From Achromobacter sp. AONIH1 (GTDB lineage: Bacteria > Pseudomonadota > Gammaproteobacteria > Burkholderiales > Burkholderiaceae_B): a stretch of 64,000 nt of DNA. The stretch is taken from contig NZ_CP026124.1 of assembly GCF_002902905.1 (NCBI RefSeq), positions 5,084,001-5,148,000 on the forward strand, read 5' to 3'. Below, in pieces: positions 25,918 through 34,473 of the stretch; within the stretch, counting starts at the first letter, position 1; each line of letters begins with the position of its first letter. The notes under the pieces were generated by a model, which was not told where the DNA came from, ran no database searches, and saw nothing but the letters and a program-made list of their open reading frames with translations. A program made the position numbers and the translations under genes.

Positions 25918-26040
25918 TCAGCACACTGACTATTAATCCGGAAAAACCGGAATCACGCGCAACTGCCTTCTCATAGGGAAAAGCGCCGCGACGGCTTCCG
26001 GATTTAGGTCAGTATACTGATTTTATAGTCAGCGTACTGA
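25918..26040. promoter_or_regulatory. Cluster of three PicR-like operators upstream of picC
   Basis: TCAGCACACTGA (25918-25929), the perfect palindrome TCAGTATACTGA (26009-26020) and TCAGCGTACTGA (26029-26040) precede picC. The last two start 20 bp apart. A further half-site (TCAGCA, 25905-25910) is nearer the gene. This is the densest operator cluster in the island and contains its only 12/12 site. Confidence 0.75.
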
Positions 26041-26063
26041 CAAATAGGGGAAATCCCGGAGCC

Positions 26064-26089
26064 CGAAAAAAAGGCCGCCACGGCGGCCT
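26064..26089 (-). terminator. Intrinsic terminator of mocA (minus strand)
   Basis: On the minus strand AGGCCGCC (26089-26082) and GGCGGCCT (26079-26072) form a stem followed directly by a run of T (26071-26065). It lies 17 bp after the mocA stop and separates mocA from the picC promoter. Confidence 0.85.
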
Positions 26090-26105
26090 CGCGGGCGGGC
26101 GGCGC

Positions 26106-26732
26106 TCAGCCTGCCCTGTCCAGGTCGGCGGGCGTGTCGATATCGAGCAACACGCCTGGATCCTCCACCTCGACCAGGCGCAGACCCGGTTGCCCGAGCA
26201 ATCGCCGCGCGCCCTCGTCCGCGCTCAACAGCGCCAGCCGAGGCAGCAGGTCCGCGCGGAATCCCACGGGATGGCCGCGCTGTCCCCGATGCGACGGCGC
26301 CGCCATCGGCGCATGTTGCAGCGCATCCAGCACGTCCGCCATGCTGGCGTGGCGAATCCAGGGCATGTCCGCCAGCGCCACCAGCACCGCGCGCGGCGTG
26401 CCGGGCAGGGCCAGCAAATGCCGCGCCGCCGTCGCCAGGCTGGTCCCCATGCCCTCGCCCGCCGGATCCGCCTCGATCACCCGGCAATCTTCCGCCCGCA
26501 GCAGCGCCGCCAGCGCCGCGTTGCCCGGGCGCACCACGGCGACGACGCTGTCCACGGCCGCCCGAAGCCGGCGCGCGCTGGCCACGGCCACGCACGGGCC
26601 CTGTGGCAAGGATGCCAGCAGCTTGTCGGCGCCCGGCCGCTGCGCGGCGTAGCGCGAGCCCTGCCCCGCCGCCAGCAGGATGCCGGCACTTGGGGACGCC
26701 AGGTAGGGGTAGACACTAGGGACATTCGACAT
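26106..26732 (-). CDS. mocA: Molybdenum cofactor cytidylyltransferase (MocA-like)
   Basis: This 208-residue nucleotidyltransferase has the NTP-binding motif GILLAAGQGSRYA near residues 17-29 and a metal-binding LADMPW near 117-122, with the C-terminal LLDIDTPADL. MocA attaches CMP to molybdopterin, forming the MCD cofactor used by xanthine-oxidase-family enzymes, here presumably PicA. The ATG at 26732 is only 6 bp from a PicR-like site. It is divergent from xdhC, so the two maturation genes share that operator. Confidence 0.85.
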   Translation of the reverse strand: MSNVPSVYPYLASPSAGILLAAGQGSRYAAQRPGADKLLASLPQGPCVAVASARRLRAAVDSVVAVVRPGNAALAALLRAEDCRVIEADPAGEGMGTSLATAARHLLALPGTPRAVLVALADMPWIRHASMADVLDALQHAPMAAPSHRGQRGHPVGFRADLLPRLALLSADEGARRLLGQPGLRLVEVEDPGVLLDIDTPADLDRAG

Positions 26733-26737
26733 GATCA

Positions 26738-26749
26738 TCAGTATAGTGA
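26738..26749. promoter_or_regulatory. PicR-like operator shared by mocA and xdhC
   Basis: TCAGTATAGTGA matches TCAGTATACTGA at 11 of 12 positions. It lies 6 bp from the mocA start and 45 bp from the xdhC start, so one bound dimer could control both divergent genes. Confidence 0.68.
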
Positions 26750-26793
26750 ATATAAGCCGGGGCAGCGCCACGGCCCTTGCCTGCGAGAAGCCG

Positions 26794-27783
26794 ATGAACG
26801 CTCTGGATCTGGACGTATTGCAACATGCCCGCGACTGGGTGGCCGCTGGCCGCCGCGCGCACCTGGTGACGGTAGTGCAGACCTGGGGCTCGGCGCCCCG
26901 CCAGGCGGGCGCCATGCTGGCCTTGCGCGACGACGGCCGCATGGTCGGCTCGGTGTCCGGCGGCTGTATCGAGGACGACCTGATGCGCCGCGCGCGCGAA
27001 GGCGCGCTCGCGGACGCTCCCGCGCGCCTGACCTACGGCGTCACCCGCGACGAGGCCGCGCGCTTCGGCCTGCCTTGCGGCGGCACGCTGCGCCTGATCA
27101 GCGAACCGTTGCGCGACACGCAATGGCTCGACCTCGTGCTGGAATCGATTCGCGGCCATCGCCTGATCCAGCGCACGGTGGACCTTCACGATGGCGCCAG
27201 CTCGGTGTCGCCCGCCGGTCCGGCCGACGGCCCGGATTTCGACGGACGCATCTTTCGCAGCGTGTACGGGCCGCGCTGGCGGCTGCTGATCATCGGCGCC
27301 AACCAGACCGCCCAGGTGCTCGCCAGCGTGGCCGCCACGCTCGATTTCCACGTCACGGTATGCGACCCGCGCGAGGAGTTCCACGGCGACTGGAACTCGT
27401 CCCAGGCGACCCTGCTCACCCGCATGCCCGACGACGCGGTGCTGGAGATCGGCACGGACGAACGCACCGCCATCGTGGCCGTCACCCATGACCCCAAGCT
27501 CGACGACATGGCCCTGCTGGAAGCGCTGAAATCCCCCGCGTTCTACGTGGGCGCGCTGGGGTCGCGCGCCAACCAGCAAAAGCGCCGCGAGCGGCTGCGG
27601 CTGTTCGACCTGGACGAGAGCCAGATCGAACGCCTGCATGGCCCGGTGGGCCTGCGCATCGCGAGCAAGACGCCGGCCGAGATCGCGGTGGCGATCGCCG
27701 CCGAACTGATCTGGGTCCGCAACACGCTGGGCGGCGCCGAAGCCGCCTACAAGCCCTCGCAAGCCAGCGCGCGCCAGGGCTGA
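26794..27783 (+). CDS. xdhC: XdhC/CoxF-family molybdenum cofactor insertion protein
   Basis: This 329-residue protein has an N-terminal XdhC domain with VVQTWGSAPRQAGAMLAL near residues 25-43 and GSVSGGCIEDDLMRRA near 52-67. A C-terminal Rossmann domain (LLIIGANQTAQVLASVA near 168-184) ends with VGALGSRANQQKRRERL. XdhC proteins bind and sulfurate the Mo cofactor and insert it into xanthine-dehydrogenase-family enzymes. GAGAAG supports the ATG at 26794; an upstream in-frame ATG at 26731 lies inside the operator region. It likely serves the PicA hydroxylase. Confidence 0.88.
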   Translation: MNALDLDVLQHARDWVAAGRRAHLVTVVQTWGSAPRQAGAMLALRDDGRMVGSVSGGCIEDDLMRRAREGALADAPARLTYGVTRDEAARFGLPCGGTLRLISEPLRDTQWLDLVLESIRGHRLIQRTVDLHDGASSVSPAGPADGPDFDGRIFRSVYGPRWRLLIIGANQTAQVLASVAATLDFHVTVCDPREEFHGDWNSSQATLLTRMPDDAVLEIGTDERTAIVAVTHDPKLDDMALLEALKSPAFYVGALGSRANQQKRRERLRLFDLDESQIERLHGPVGLRIASKTPAEIAVAIAAELIWVRNTLGGAEAAYKPSQASARQG

Positions 27784-27819
27784 GCAGGGCTGCCGGCCCC
27801 TGCCCCGCGCGGGCCCGGC

Positions 27820-28353
27820 CTACATGGGCTTGAGCGTGGTGCGGCTGTACTGATTGTTGGCCTCCACCAGGGTGGACAGCAGCTTCATGAAGATTTCCTG
27901 GTTGCGCGTGGACAGCGGCTCCAGCAGGCGCTGCTGGGCGCGCGCCATGCCTTCCTGCAGCAACCCCATGATGCGCAGCCCTTCCTGGGTGATGACCGCC
28001 TGGCGCGAACGCTTGTCGTTGGGATTGGTGCGCCGCTCCACCAGGCCGCGTTCCTGCAGGCGCTTGACCACGTCAGCCGTGGTGGTGCGGTCCAGTCCCA
28101 GCTCCATGCCGATGGCGGTCTGGTCCAGCCAGGGGCTGAGCGACAGCGCGGTCAGCACGCCGTATTGCACCGGCGTCACGTTCTGCGTCTTGCATTCCTC
28201 GTAGAACATGGCGTAGTGGATCTGGTTCAGGCGTCGCACCAGATAGCCGGGGCGCGACCACAGCACCTGTTTGGCCGGATCGAAAATCTTGCTGTCTGTC
28301 TTCTGAGTTGCGACGCGCTTCTGGGACGTCGTCTTTTTCTGTACATCCGGCAC
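27820..28353 (-). CDS. picR: MarR-family repressor of the pic cluster (PicR; related to NicR/BpsR)
   Basis: This 177-residue MarR protein has a basic N-terminal tail (about 1-22). The core opens with RPGYLVRRLNQIHYAMFYEEC, and the winged helix lies near residues 72-115 (LDQTAIGMELGLDRTTTADVVKRLQERGLVERRTNPNDKRSRQ). The sequence is of the NicR/BpsR type, which respond to hydroxylated pyridine acids. The start is a GTG at 28353; no ATG occurs until residue 49. Its promoter contains a TTAGTGCACTGA site, suggesting autoregulation. The effector is probably picolinate, 6-hydroxypicolinate or a related intermediate. Confidence 0.88.
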   Translation of the reverse strand: MPDVQKKTTSQKRVATQKTDSKIFDPAKQVLWSRPGYLVRRLNQIHYAMFYEECKTQNVTPVQYGVLTALSLSPWLDQTAIGMELGLDRTTTADVVKRLQERGLVERRTNPNDKRSRQAVITQEGLRIMGLLQEGMARAQQRLLEPLSTRNQEIFMKLLSTLVEANNQYSRTTLKPM

Positions 28354-28374
28354 GTTGAGGCAGCTCCAATTTAG

Positions 28375-28386
28375 TTAGTGCACTGA
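28375..28386. promoter_or_regulatory. PicR-like operator upstream of picR
   Basis: TTAGTGCACTGA matches TCAGTATACTGA at 9 of 12 positions and lies 21 bp before the picR GTG. It would allow negative autoregulation. It is the weakest site together with 18444-18455. Confidence 0.55.
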
Positions 28387-28474
28387 GGATAATACCACCG
28401 GCCATCGCCTGTCGAGCGCCGCGAGCCGGACGCTTGTGCCAGATCAACGCCTGCCCGCGCAGGGCAAGAGCAGC

Positions 28475-29383
28475 CTAGCGCGCCTGCTTCGCCAGATATT
28501 CCTTCAGGACCTGCACCAGCGCCATCGCCGCCGGCGACAGGCTGCGGCCGCGCGAGGTGACCAGCCCGATCGAGCGCTCGGCCACCGGCCCGATCAGCGG
28601 ACGCTGCACGATGCCGTTCTGCGCCACCGCGCCGGCCGCGATCTCGGGCAACGCCGCCACGCCGAAACCGCACTCCACCATGGAAACGATGGTGGTCAGG
28701 TGCTCGGCCTCGAAAGCTGGCGTGAAGCGGATGCGGTTCTGCAGGAAAGCCCATTCGGTGTACTGGCGCACGCTGCTCGGATGCACCATGGACACGTGCT
28801 CGGCGCCGGCCGTGTCGGCCCAGCGCAGCGGGCCGCGCGCCTTGGCCAGCGGATGCGCCTCGGGGATCAGCAGCAGGAAGCTGTCGGACATCAGCGGCAC
28901 GTAGTGCAGGTCGGCCTGCTGCGGATCGGCCGCCGTCAGCGCGAAGTCCACCTCGCCGGCGCGCACCAGGTCAAAGGCCGGGCCGGACAGCGTGTCGCGC
29001 ACTTTCAACGCCACCTGCGGATGGGCCTGGCGATACGCCATCAGCACGCGCGGCAGCAGGCGCGCGGCCAGCGACGGCAGCGCCGCCACCGACACCTGCC
29101 CCTGCTCCACGCTGGCGATGCCGCTGACGGCGGCGATGGCGTCGCGGAACGCCGCCTGCAGCGAGGCGGCCTGCTGCATGAAGACCTCGCCCGCCGCCGT
29201 CAGGCGCACGGTGCGCGTGGTGCGGTCGAACAGGCGCACGCCCAGCGCGTCCTCGATGCGCTGCACCTGGGTCGACAGCGCCGACTGCGACAGGTGCAGC
29301 TGCGCTGCCGCCTGCCGGAAGTTCAGCGTGCGCCCCAGCACCAGCGTGGTGTCGATGTCGCGCATCGACAGGTTGATCTGCAT
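28475..29383 (-). CDS. LysR-family transcriptional regulator
   Basis: This 302-residue LysR regulator has a helix-turn-helix at about residues 10-65 (TLNFRQAAAQLHLSQSALSTQVQRIEDALGVRLFDRTTRTVRLTAAG). A periplasmic-binding-protein-like effector domain begins near residue 90. I chose the ATG at 29383 because GAGGGCGG precedes it; the in-frame ATG at 29404 has no ribosome-binding site. It is divergent from the dehydrogenase/BKACE pair with 140 bp between, the usual LysR arrangement, so it probably activates that operon. Confidence 0.9.
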   Translation of the reverse strand: MQINLSMRDIDTTLVLGRTLNFRQAAAQLHLSQSALSTQVQRIEDALGVRLFDRTTRTVRLTAAGEVFMQQAASLQAAFRDAIAAVSGIASVEQGQVSVAALPSLAARLLPRVLMAYRQAHPQVALKVRDTLSGPAFDLVRAGEVDFALTAADPQQADLHYVPLMSDSFLLLIPEAHPLAKARGPLRWADTAGAEHVSMVHPSSVRQYTEWAFLQNRIRFTPAFEAEHLTTIVSMVECGFGVAALPEIAAGAVAQNGIVQRPLIGPVAERSIGLVTSRGRSLSPAAMALVQVLKEYLAKQAR

Positions 29384-29523
29384 GTCCGCCCTCGCCCAGC
29401 CCATTGATCGAATATAAAGATCATTCTATCCAAAAAATCTGATTCATCAATCAAACAAGCTTCTCTACACTCGGCCCCCATCGCAGTGGCGCAAACGGCG
29501 CCAGGACAGACCAGGAGCAAACC

Positions 29524-30486
29524 ATGCAGACAGACGCCAAGGCGCTGCCCAATCCGGGCGCGGCGCATGCGGTGGTGGTGGGCGGCGGCACCATGGGGGC
29601 CGACGTGGCCGTGGTGCTGACACGCGCGTCGTGCCGCACGACAGTGATCGAATCCAACCCGGACCGCGCCGCCGCACTGCCGCAACGGGTCGGCGAGAAC
29701 CTGGCCCAGATCGGCCGCGAGGCCAACCTGCCGCGCCTGGCCGTGGCGGCCAGCCTGGACCAGGTGGACTGGGCCAGCGTCGATCTGGTGATCGAGTGCA
29801 TTCCCGAACGGCTCGACATCAAGCAGGCCCTGTTCGCCGACCTGGCGCGCCGCGCGCGCCCCGACGCCATCCTGGCCAGCAACAGCTCCAGCTTCCCGAT
29901 CAGCGCCATCGGCCAGGGACTGGACACGCGCGAGCGCATGCTGGGCCTGCACTTCTTCATGCCGGCGCACCTGGTGCCGCTGGTGGAAGTGGTGATGGCC
30001 GACACCAGCGACGAAGCCAGCGCCGACGCGCTGATCGCCTTCATGAAGCGCTGCGGCAGCGTGCCGGTGAAGGTGCGACAGGACCTGCCGGGCTTCCTGG
30101 CCAACCGCCTGCAGCACGCGCTGTCGCGCGAGGCCTTCGACCTGATCGATCGCGGCATCGCCTCGCCCGAGGACGTGGACGCGGCGGTGCGCTTCGGCTT
30201 CGGCTTCCGCTTCCTGGCGGCCGGCCCGGTCATGCAGCGCGACCATGCCGGCATCGAAGTGCACGCGGCCGCCGGCGCCACCATGTACCCCACGTTCTGC
30301 AACGCGGACCGCCCCGCGCGCTGCCTGGCCGAGCGCGCCGCCGATGGCCGCCACGGCATGAAGACCGGCGAAGGCTTCTACGCCTGGACGCCCGAGACCA
30401 TCGCCGCCGAGCGCGCGCGCTACGACCGGCTGCTGCGCGCCGGCCTGGACCTGATCGCGCCCGAACTGCCGGAGATCCAGCCATGA
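29524..30486 (+). CDS. 3-hydroxyacyl-CoA dehydrogenase-family protein
   Basis: This 320-residue NAD-dependent dehydrogenase has a Rossmann motif VVVGGGTMGADVA near residues 17-29. The catalytic region is ASNSSSFPISAIG near 118-130 and LGLHFFMPAHLVPLVEVV near 140-157, where His143 is the likely catalytic residue. The C-terminal helical dimerisation domain contains GFLANRLQHALSREAF. Single-domain members of this length include carnitine and other beta-hydroxyacid dehydrogenases. The BKACE gene that follows (4-bp ATGA overlap) suggests that it oxidises a beta-hydroxy acid to a beta-keto acid. Confidence 0.85.
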   Translation: MQTDAKALPNPGAAHAVVVGGGTMGADVAVVLTRASCRTTVIESNPDRAAALPQRVGENLAQIGREANLPRLAVAASLDQVDWASVDLVIECIPERLDIKQALFADLARRARPDAILASNSSSFPISAIGQGLDTRERMLGLHFFMPAHLVPLVEVVMADTSDEASADALIAFMKRCGSVPVKVRQDLPGFLANRLQHALSREAFDLIDRGIASPEDVDAAVRFGFGFRFLAAGPVMQRDHAGIEVHAAAGATMYPTFCNADRPARCLAERAADGRHGMKTGEGFYAWTPETIAAERARYDRLLRAGLDLIAPELPEIQP

Positions 30487-31352
30487 CCCACGCCGCCGAT
30501 CCCAGGCCGCAGGCGCCGCGCCTGCCGCTGGCCGAATCCCCCGTCATCATCACCGTGGCGCCCAACGGCGCCTACAAGCAGGCCGCCGACCATCCCGCCG
30601 TGCCGATGACGGCCGAGGCGCTGGGCCGCGAGGCGCGCGCCTGCCTGGACGCCGGCGCGGCCATGATGCACATGCATGTGCGCCGCCCGGACGGACGCCA
30701 CCTGCTGGACGCCCAGGCCTATCGCGACGCGCTGGCCGCCGTGCGCAAGGCGGTGGGCGACGAGCTGCTGGTGCAGGTGACCAGCGAGGCCGCCGGCGTC
30801 TATCGCGCCGCCGAACAGATGGCGATGGTGCGCGAACTGGCGCCCGAGGCCGTCTCGATCGGACTGCGCGAGATCGCCGTGCCCGAGATCCCGGAAGGCG
30901 AGCTGGCGGCCTTCCTGGCCTGGCTGGCCGAGCGCCGCGTGCTGACCCAGATCATCCTGTACGACGACGCCGACGTGCGCCGCTGGCAGGCGCTGCGCCA
31001 GCGCGGACTGGCGCCGGCCGGCGCCTGGTCGGTGCTGTTCGTGCTGGGCCGCTACAGCGCGGGGCAGACCTCGTCCGCCCACGATCTGCTGCCCTTTCTG
31101 GCCGCCAGCGACCATGCGCTGCCCTGGGCCGTCTGCGCTTTCGGACCAGAGGAGAACGCCTGCGTCACGACCGCGGCGGCTTTCGGCGGCCACATGCGCG
31201 TAGGCTTCGAGAACAACCTGAAGCTGCGCGACGGCGCCATCGCGCCGGACAACGCCGCGCTGGTGCGGCAGGCGGCCGAAGGCGCGCGCGCCCTGGGCCG
31301 TCCGCTGGCCAACGCGGCCGACGCGCGCCGGATCTACGGCGCCATCGCCTGA
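30483..31352 (+). CDS. BKACE-family (DUF849) beta-keto acid cleavage enzyme
   Basis: This 289-residue TIM-barrel enzyme of the 3-keto-5-aminohexanoate cleavage (Kce/BKACE) family shows the opening VIITVAPNGAYKQAADHPAVP, the metal motif AAMMHMHVRRPDG near residues 60-72 and VGFENNLKLRDG near the C-terminus. BKACEs use acetyl-CoA to cleave a beta-keto acid into acetoacetate and a new acyl-CoA. The start overlaps the stop of the dehydrogenase gene, so the two enzymes probably act in sequence, as in L-carnitine catabolism. The substrate is not defined. Confidence 0.87.
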   Translation: MTHAADPRPQAPRLPLAESPVIITVAPNGAYKQAADHPAVPMTAEALGREARACLDAGAAMMHMHVRRPDGRHLLDAQAYRDALAAVRKAVGDELLVQVTSEAAGVYRAAEQMAMVRELAPEAVSIGLREIAVPEIPEGELAAFLAWLAERRVLTQIILYDDADVRRWQALRQRGLAPAGAWSVLFVLGRYSAGQTSSAHDLLPFLAASDHALPWAVCAFGPEENACVTTAAAFGGHMRVGFENNLKLRDGAIAPDNAALVRQAAEGARALGRPLANAADARRIYGAIA

Positions 31353-31402
31353 TCAAGCGCCGGCGCGGCGAGGCCGGATCGCGGTTTCGCCGTGCCGCAA
31401 CA

Positions 31403-31432
31403 TTGACGGCCTGAAAGGGCTTCTGCTAAAAA
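31403..31432 (+). promoter_or_regulatory. Possible promoter of the nap-ccm operon
   Basis: TTGACG (31403-31408) and TAAAAA (31427-31432) are 18 bp apart and the second is preceded by TGC, an extended -10 feature. I see no full FNR box or NarL site upstream of napE. This is a weak prediction. Confidence 0.3.
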
Positions 31433-31486
31433 CTTCGACATCCGCACGTTCAACGCAATACCCCGACTGCAATGGTGAGGTGGTGT

Positions 31487-31645
31487 GTGTCAAACGAATC
31501 TGACGGCTATACCAAGCCCCAGGAGTTGCGAAGTTTCCTGTTCCTGACCGCGGTCATGGCGCCCGTCCTGTCGGTGCTGATCGTCGCGGGCTATGGTTTC
31601 ATCGTCTGGTTCTACCAGCTCTTCGCCGGTCCCCCGGGCAGCTGA
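31487..31645 (+). CDS. napE: NapE, small membrane protein of periplasmic nitrate reductase
   Basis: This 52-residue protein (MSNESDGYTKPQELRSFLFL...) has a single membrane span (about residues 16-42) and the KPQELRSFLFLTAVMAPVLS pattern typical of NapE. The start is a GTG at 31487 preceded by GAGG with 6-bp spacing; an in-frame ATG at 31472 would add five unusual residues. The TGA overlaps the napD start (TGATG). Its precise role is unknown. It is first in the napEDABC operon. Confidence 0.85.
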   Translation: MSNESDGYTKPQELRSFLFLTAVMAPVLSVLIVAGYGFIVWFYQLFAGPPGS

Positions 31646-31974
31646 TGGAGCCTGCCGCCTCCTGTAGCAGGGCCGAACGGCCCGGCTCCCCTTCCCCTGA
31701 ACTGCATATCGCCAGCCTGGTGGTGCACGCCGCGCCGCGCCGGCTGGACGAGGTGCGCCGCGCGATCCTCGCCCTTCCCGGCGCGGACATCCATGGCGCC
31801 TCCGACACCGGCAAGCTGGTGGTCACCCTGGAAGCTCCCTCCACCGACGACATGATGGCGCAGATCTCCACGATCCAGCGCCTGGACGGCGTGCTGGCGT
31901 CGGCGCTGGTCTATCAGCACGCCGACACGCTGGACGCGATGAACGAGGAGATCGACGATGGCAATGGCCCGTAG
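31645..31974 (+). CDS. napD: NapD, chaperone for NapA
   Basis: This 109-residue cytoplasmic protein binds the Tat signal of NapA and delays export until the Mo cofactor is inserted. The ferredoxin-like core contains [22 protein letters not shown] near residues 20-42 and [15 protein letters not shown] near 54-68. It is slightly longer than usual because of an N-terminal extension of about 18 residues. Its 3' end overlaps napA by 17 bp. Confidence 0.9.
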   Translation: MEPAASCSRAERPGSPSPELHIASLVVHAAPRRLDEVRRAILALPGADIHGASDTGKLVVTLEAPSTDDMMAQISTIQRLDGVLASALVYQHADTLDAMNEEIDDGNGP

Positions 31975-34453
31975 GGATTTCATCAAGCAGTCCGCCGCCG
32001 CCGCGGCCGCCACCGTGGCCGGCATTCCCATCGTCGGCTACGCGCAGAACATCGTGACCGAGTCCGAGGCGGCCAAGCTGAAGTGGTCCAAGGCGCCCTG
32101 CAGGTTCTGCGGCACCGGCTGCGGGGTCAACGTGGCCGTGAAAGACAACCAGGTCGTGGCCACGCATGGCGATTTCAACGCCGAGGTCAACAAGGGCCTG
32201 AACTGCGTCAAGGGCTACTTCCTGTCCAAGATCATGTACGGCAAGGACCGGCTCACCACGCCACTGCTGCGCATGAAGGACGGCAAGTACGCCAAGGATG
32301 GCGAATTCGCGCCGGTATCCTGGGACCAGGCCTTCGACGTGATGGCCGAGCAGTTCAAGCGGGTGCTCAAGGACAAGGGCCCGACGGCCGTAGGCATGTT
32401 CGGCTCGGGCCAATGGACCATCTGGGAAGGCTACGCTGCGCTCAAGCTGATGAAGGCGGGCTTTCGCTCGAACAACCTGGATCCGAACGCGCGCCACTGC
32501 ATGGCTTCGGCGGCGGTGGGCTTCATGCGCACCTTCGGCGCCGACGAGCCCATGGGCTGCTATGACGACATCGAGAACGCCGACGCCTTCGTGCTGTGGG
32601 GTTCGAACATGGCCGAGATGCATCCCATCCTGTGGACCCGCGTGACCGACCGCCGTCTGTCCGCGCCCGGAACCAAGGTGGCGGTGCTGTCCACGTTCGA
32701 GCACCGGTCCTATGAACTGGCGGACCTGACGCTGACGTTCACGCCGCAGACCGACCTGGCGATCCTGAACTACATCGCCAACCACATCATCCAGACCAAG
32801 CGGGTCAACCGCGAATTCGTCGACAAGCACACGGTCTTCCGCGAGGGCAACACCGACATCGGCTACGGCCTGCGGCCCGATCATCCGCTGCAGAAGGCGG
32901 CCAGGAACGCCGGCGACGCGGGCGGCTCCAAGCCCATCACCTTCGACGACTTCGCCCGCTTCGTCGCCAAGTACGACCTGGAATACACGTCCAAGCTGTC
33001 CGGCGTGCCGAAAAAGCAGCTGCAGGACCTGGCCGAGCTATACGCCGATCCCAAGGTGCGCGTGACGTCCTTCTGGACCATGGGCTTCAACCAGCACACC
33101 CGTGGCGTGTGGGCCAACAACATGGTCTACAACATCCACCTGCTGACCGGCAAGATCTCCACGCCGGGCAACAGCCCGTTCTCGCTGACGGGCCAGCCCT
33201 CGGCCTGCGGCACCGCGCGCGAGGTCGGCACGTTCTCGCATCGCCTGCCGGCCGACCTGGTGGTCACCAACCCCAAGCACCGCGCCCACGCCGAGGAGCT
33301 GTGGCAATTGCCCGAGGGCACGATTCCGGACAAGGTGGGCGCGCACGCGGTGCTGCAGAACCGCATGCTCAAGGACGGCCAGATCAACGCCTACTGGGTG
33401 ATGGTCAACAACAACATCCAGGCCGCCGCCAACCTCATGAACGAAGGCCTGCCCGGCTATCGCAACCCGGACAACTTCATCGTGGTGTCGGACGCGTATC
33501 CCACCGTCACCACGCTGTCGGCCGACCTGATCCTGCCCGCCGCCATGTGGGTGGAAAAGGAAGGCGCCTACGGCAACGCCGAGCGCCGCACCCAGTTCTG
33601 GCACCAGCTCGTGAATGCACCGGGCGAGGCGCGCTCGGACCTGTGGCAGCTGATGGAGTTCGCCAAGCGCTTCAAGATCGAGGAAGTCTGGCCCGCCGAC
33701 CTGCTGGCCAGGAAACCCGAGTACCGGGGCAAGACCCTGTTCGACGTGCTCTACGCCAACGGCAAGGTCAACCGTTATCCCAACAGCGAGCGCGACAAGG
33801 ACTACGCCAACCAGGAGGCCGACGCCTTCGGCTTCTATGCGCAGAAGGGCCTGTTCGAGGAATACGCGGAATTCGGCCGCGGTCATGGCCATGATCTGGC
33901 GCCGTTCGACACCTACCACGAGACGCGGGGCCTGCGCTGGCCCGTGGTCAAGGGCAAGGAAACCCTGTGGCGCTACCGCGAAGGCAGCGACCCCTACGTC
34001 AAGCCGGGCGCGGGCTTCGAGTTCTACGGCAACCCCGACGGCCGCGCCGTGATCTTTGCGCTGCCCTACGAGCCGCCCCCGGAATCGCCGGACAAGGAAT
34101 ATCCCTTCTGGCTGTCCACCGGACGCGTGCTGGAACACTGGCACTCCGGCTCCATGACGCGGCGCGTGCCCGAGCTTTACCGCGCCTTTCCCAACGCCGT
34201 CTGTTTCATGCACCCGGACGACGCGCAGGCCATGGGCCTGCGGCGCGGCGTCGAGGTCGAGATCATCTCGCGCCGGGGCAAAATGCGCACCCGCCTGGAA
34301 ACCCGCGGACGCGACAAGCCGCCGCGCGGCCTGGTGTTCGTGCCCTGGTTCGACGCCGGCCAGCTCATCAACAAGGTGACGCTGGACGCCACCGACCCGA
34401 TCTCGTTCCAGACCGACTTCAAGAAGTGCGCGGTCAAGATCGTCAAGGTCTGA
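31958..34453 (+). CDS. napA: NapA, periplasmic nitrate reductase catalytic subunit
   Basis: This 831-residue Mo-bis-MGD enzyme reduces nitrate to nitrite in the periplasm. A Tat signal ([18 protein letters not shown]) is followed by the [4Fe-4S] ligands Cys48, Cys51, Cys55 and Cys83 ([15 protein letters not shown]). The Mo ligand is Cys181 in [17 protein letters not shown]. The length is normal for NapA. The start overlaps napD. Electrons arrive from quinol through NapC and NapB, encoded directly downstream. Confidence 0.97.
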   Translation: MAMARRDFIKQSAAAAAATVAGIPIVGYAQNIVTESEAAKLKWSKAPCRFCGTGCGVNVAVKDNQVVATHGDFNAEVNKGLNCVKGYFLSKIMYGKDRLTTPLLRMKDGKYAKDGEFAPVSWDQAFDVMAEQFKRVLKDKGPTAVGMFGSGQWTIWEGYAALKLMKAGFRSNNLDPNARHCMASAAVGFMRTFGADEPMGCYDDIENADAFVLWGSNMAEMHPILWTRVTDRRLSAPGTKVAVLSTFEHRSYELADLTLTFTPQTDLAILNYIANHIIQTKRVNREFVDKHTVFREGNTDIGYGLRPDHPLQKAARNAGDAGGSKPITFDDFARFVAKYDLEYTSKLSGVPKKQLQDLAELYADPKVRVTSFWTMGFNQHTRGVWANNMVYNIHLLTGKISTPGNSPFSLTGQPSACGTAREVGTFSHRLPADLVVTNPKHRAHAEELWQLPEGTIPDKVGAHAVLQNRMLKDGQINAYWVMVNNNIQAAANLMNEGLPGYRNPDNFIVVSDAYPTVTTLSADLILPAAMWVEKEGAYGNAERRTQFWHQLVNAPGEARSDLWQLMEFAKRFKIEEVWPADLLARKPEYRGKTLFDVLYANGKVNRYPNSERDKDYANQEADAFGFYAQKGLFEEYAEFGRGHGHDLAPFDTYHETRGLRWPVVKGKETLWRYREGSDPYVKPGAGFEFYGNPDGRAVIFALPYEPPPESPDKEYPFWLSTGRVLEHWHSGSMTRRVPELYRAFPNAVCFMHPDDAQAMGLRRGVEVEIISRRGKMRTRLETRGRDKPPRGLVFVPWFDAGQLINKVTLDATDPISFQTDFKKCAVKIVKV

Positions 34454-34473
34454 GCGGCGAACCGGAGACAACC

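Noticed and set aside
12794..28353. The island as a nicotinate (nic) degradation locus
   Set aside because: NicX-, NicD- and NicF-like genes and a NicR-like regulator are shared with nic loci, but there is no NicC-type flavin monooxygenase. Instead there are a Rieske hydroxylase and a dihydroxypicolinate-type decarboxylase, in the pic gene order.
31386..31416. FNR box upstream of napE (TTGACGGCCTGAAA)
   Set aside because: Only the left half matches; the right half has 2 of 5 consensus bases, so I did not call it.
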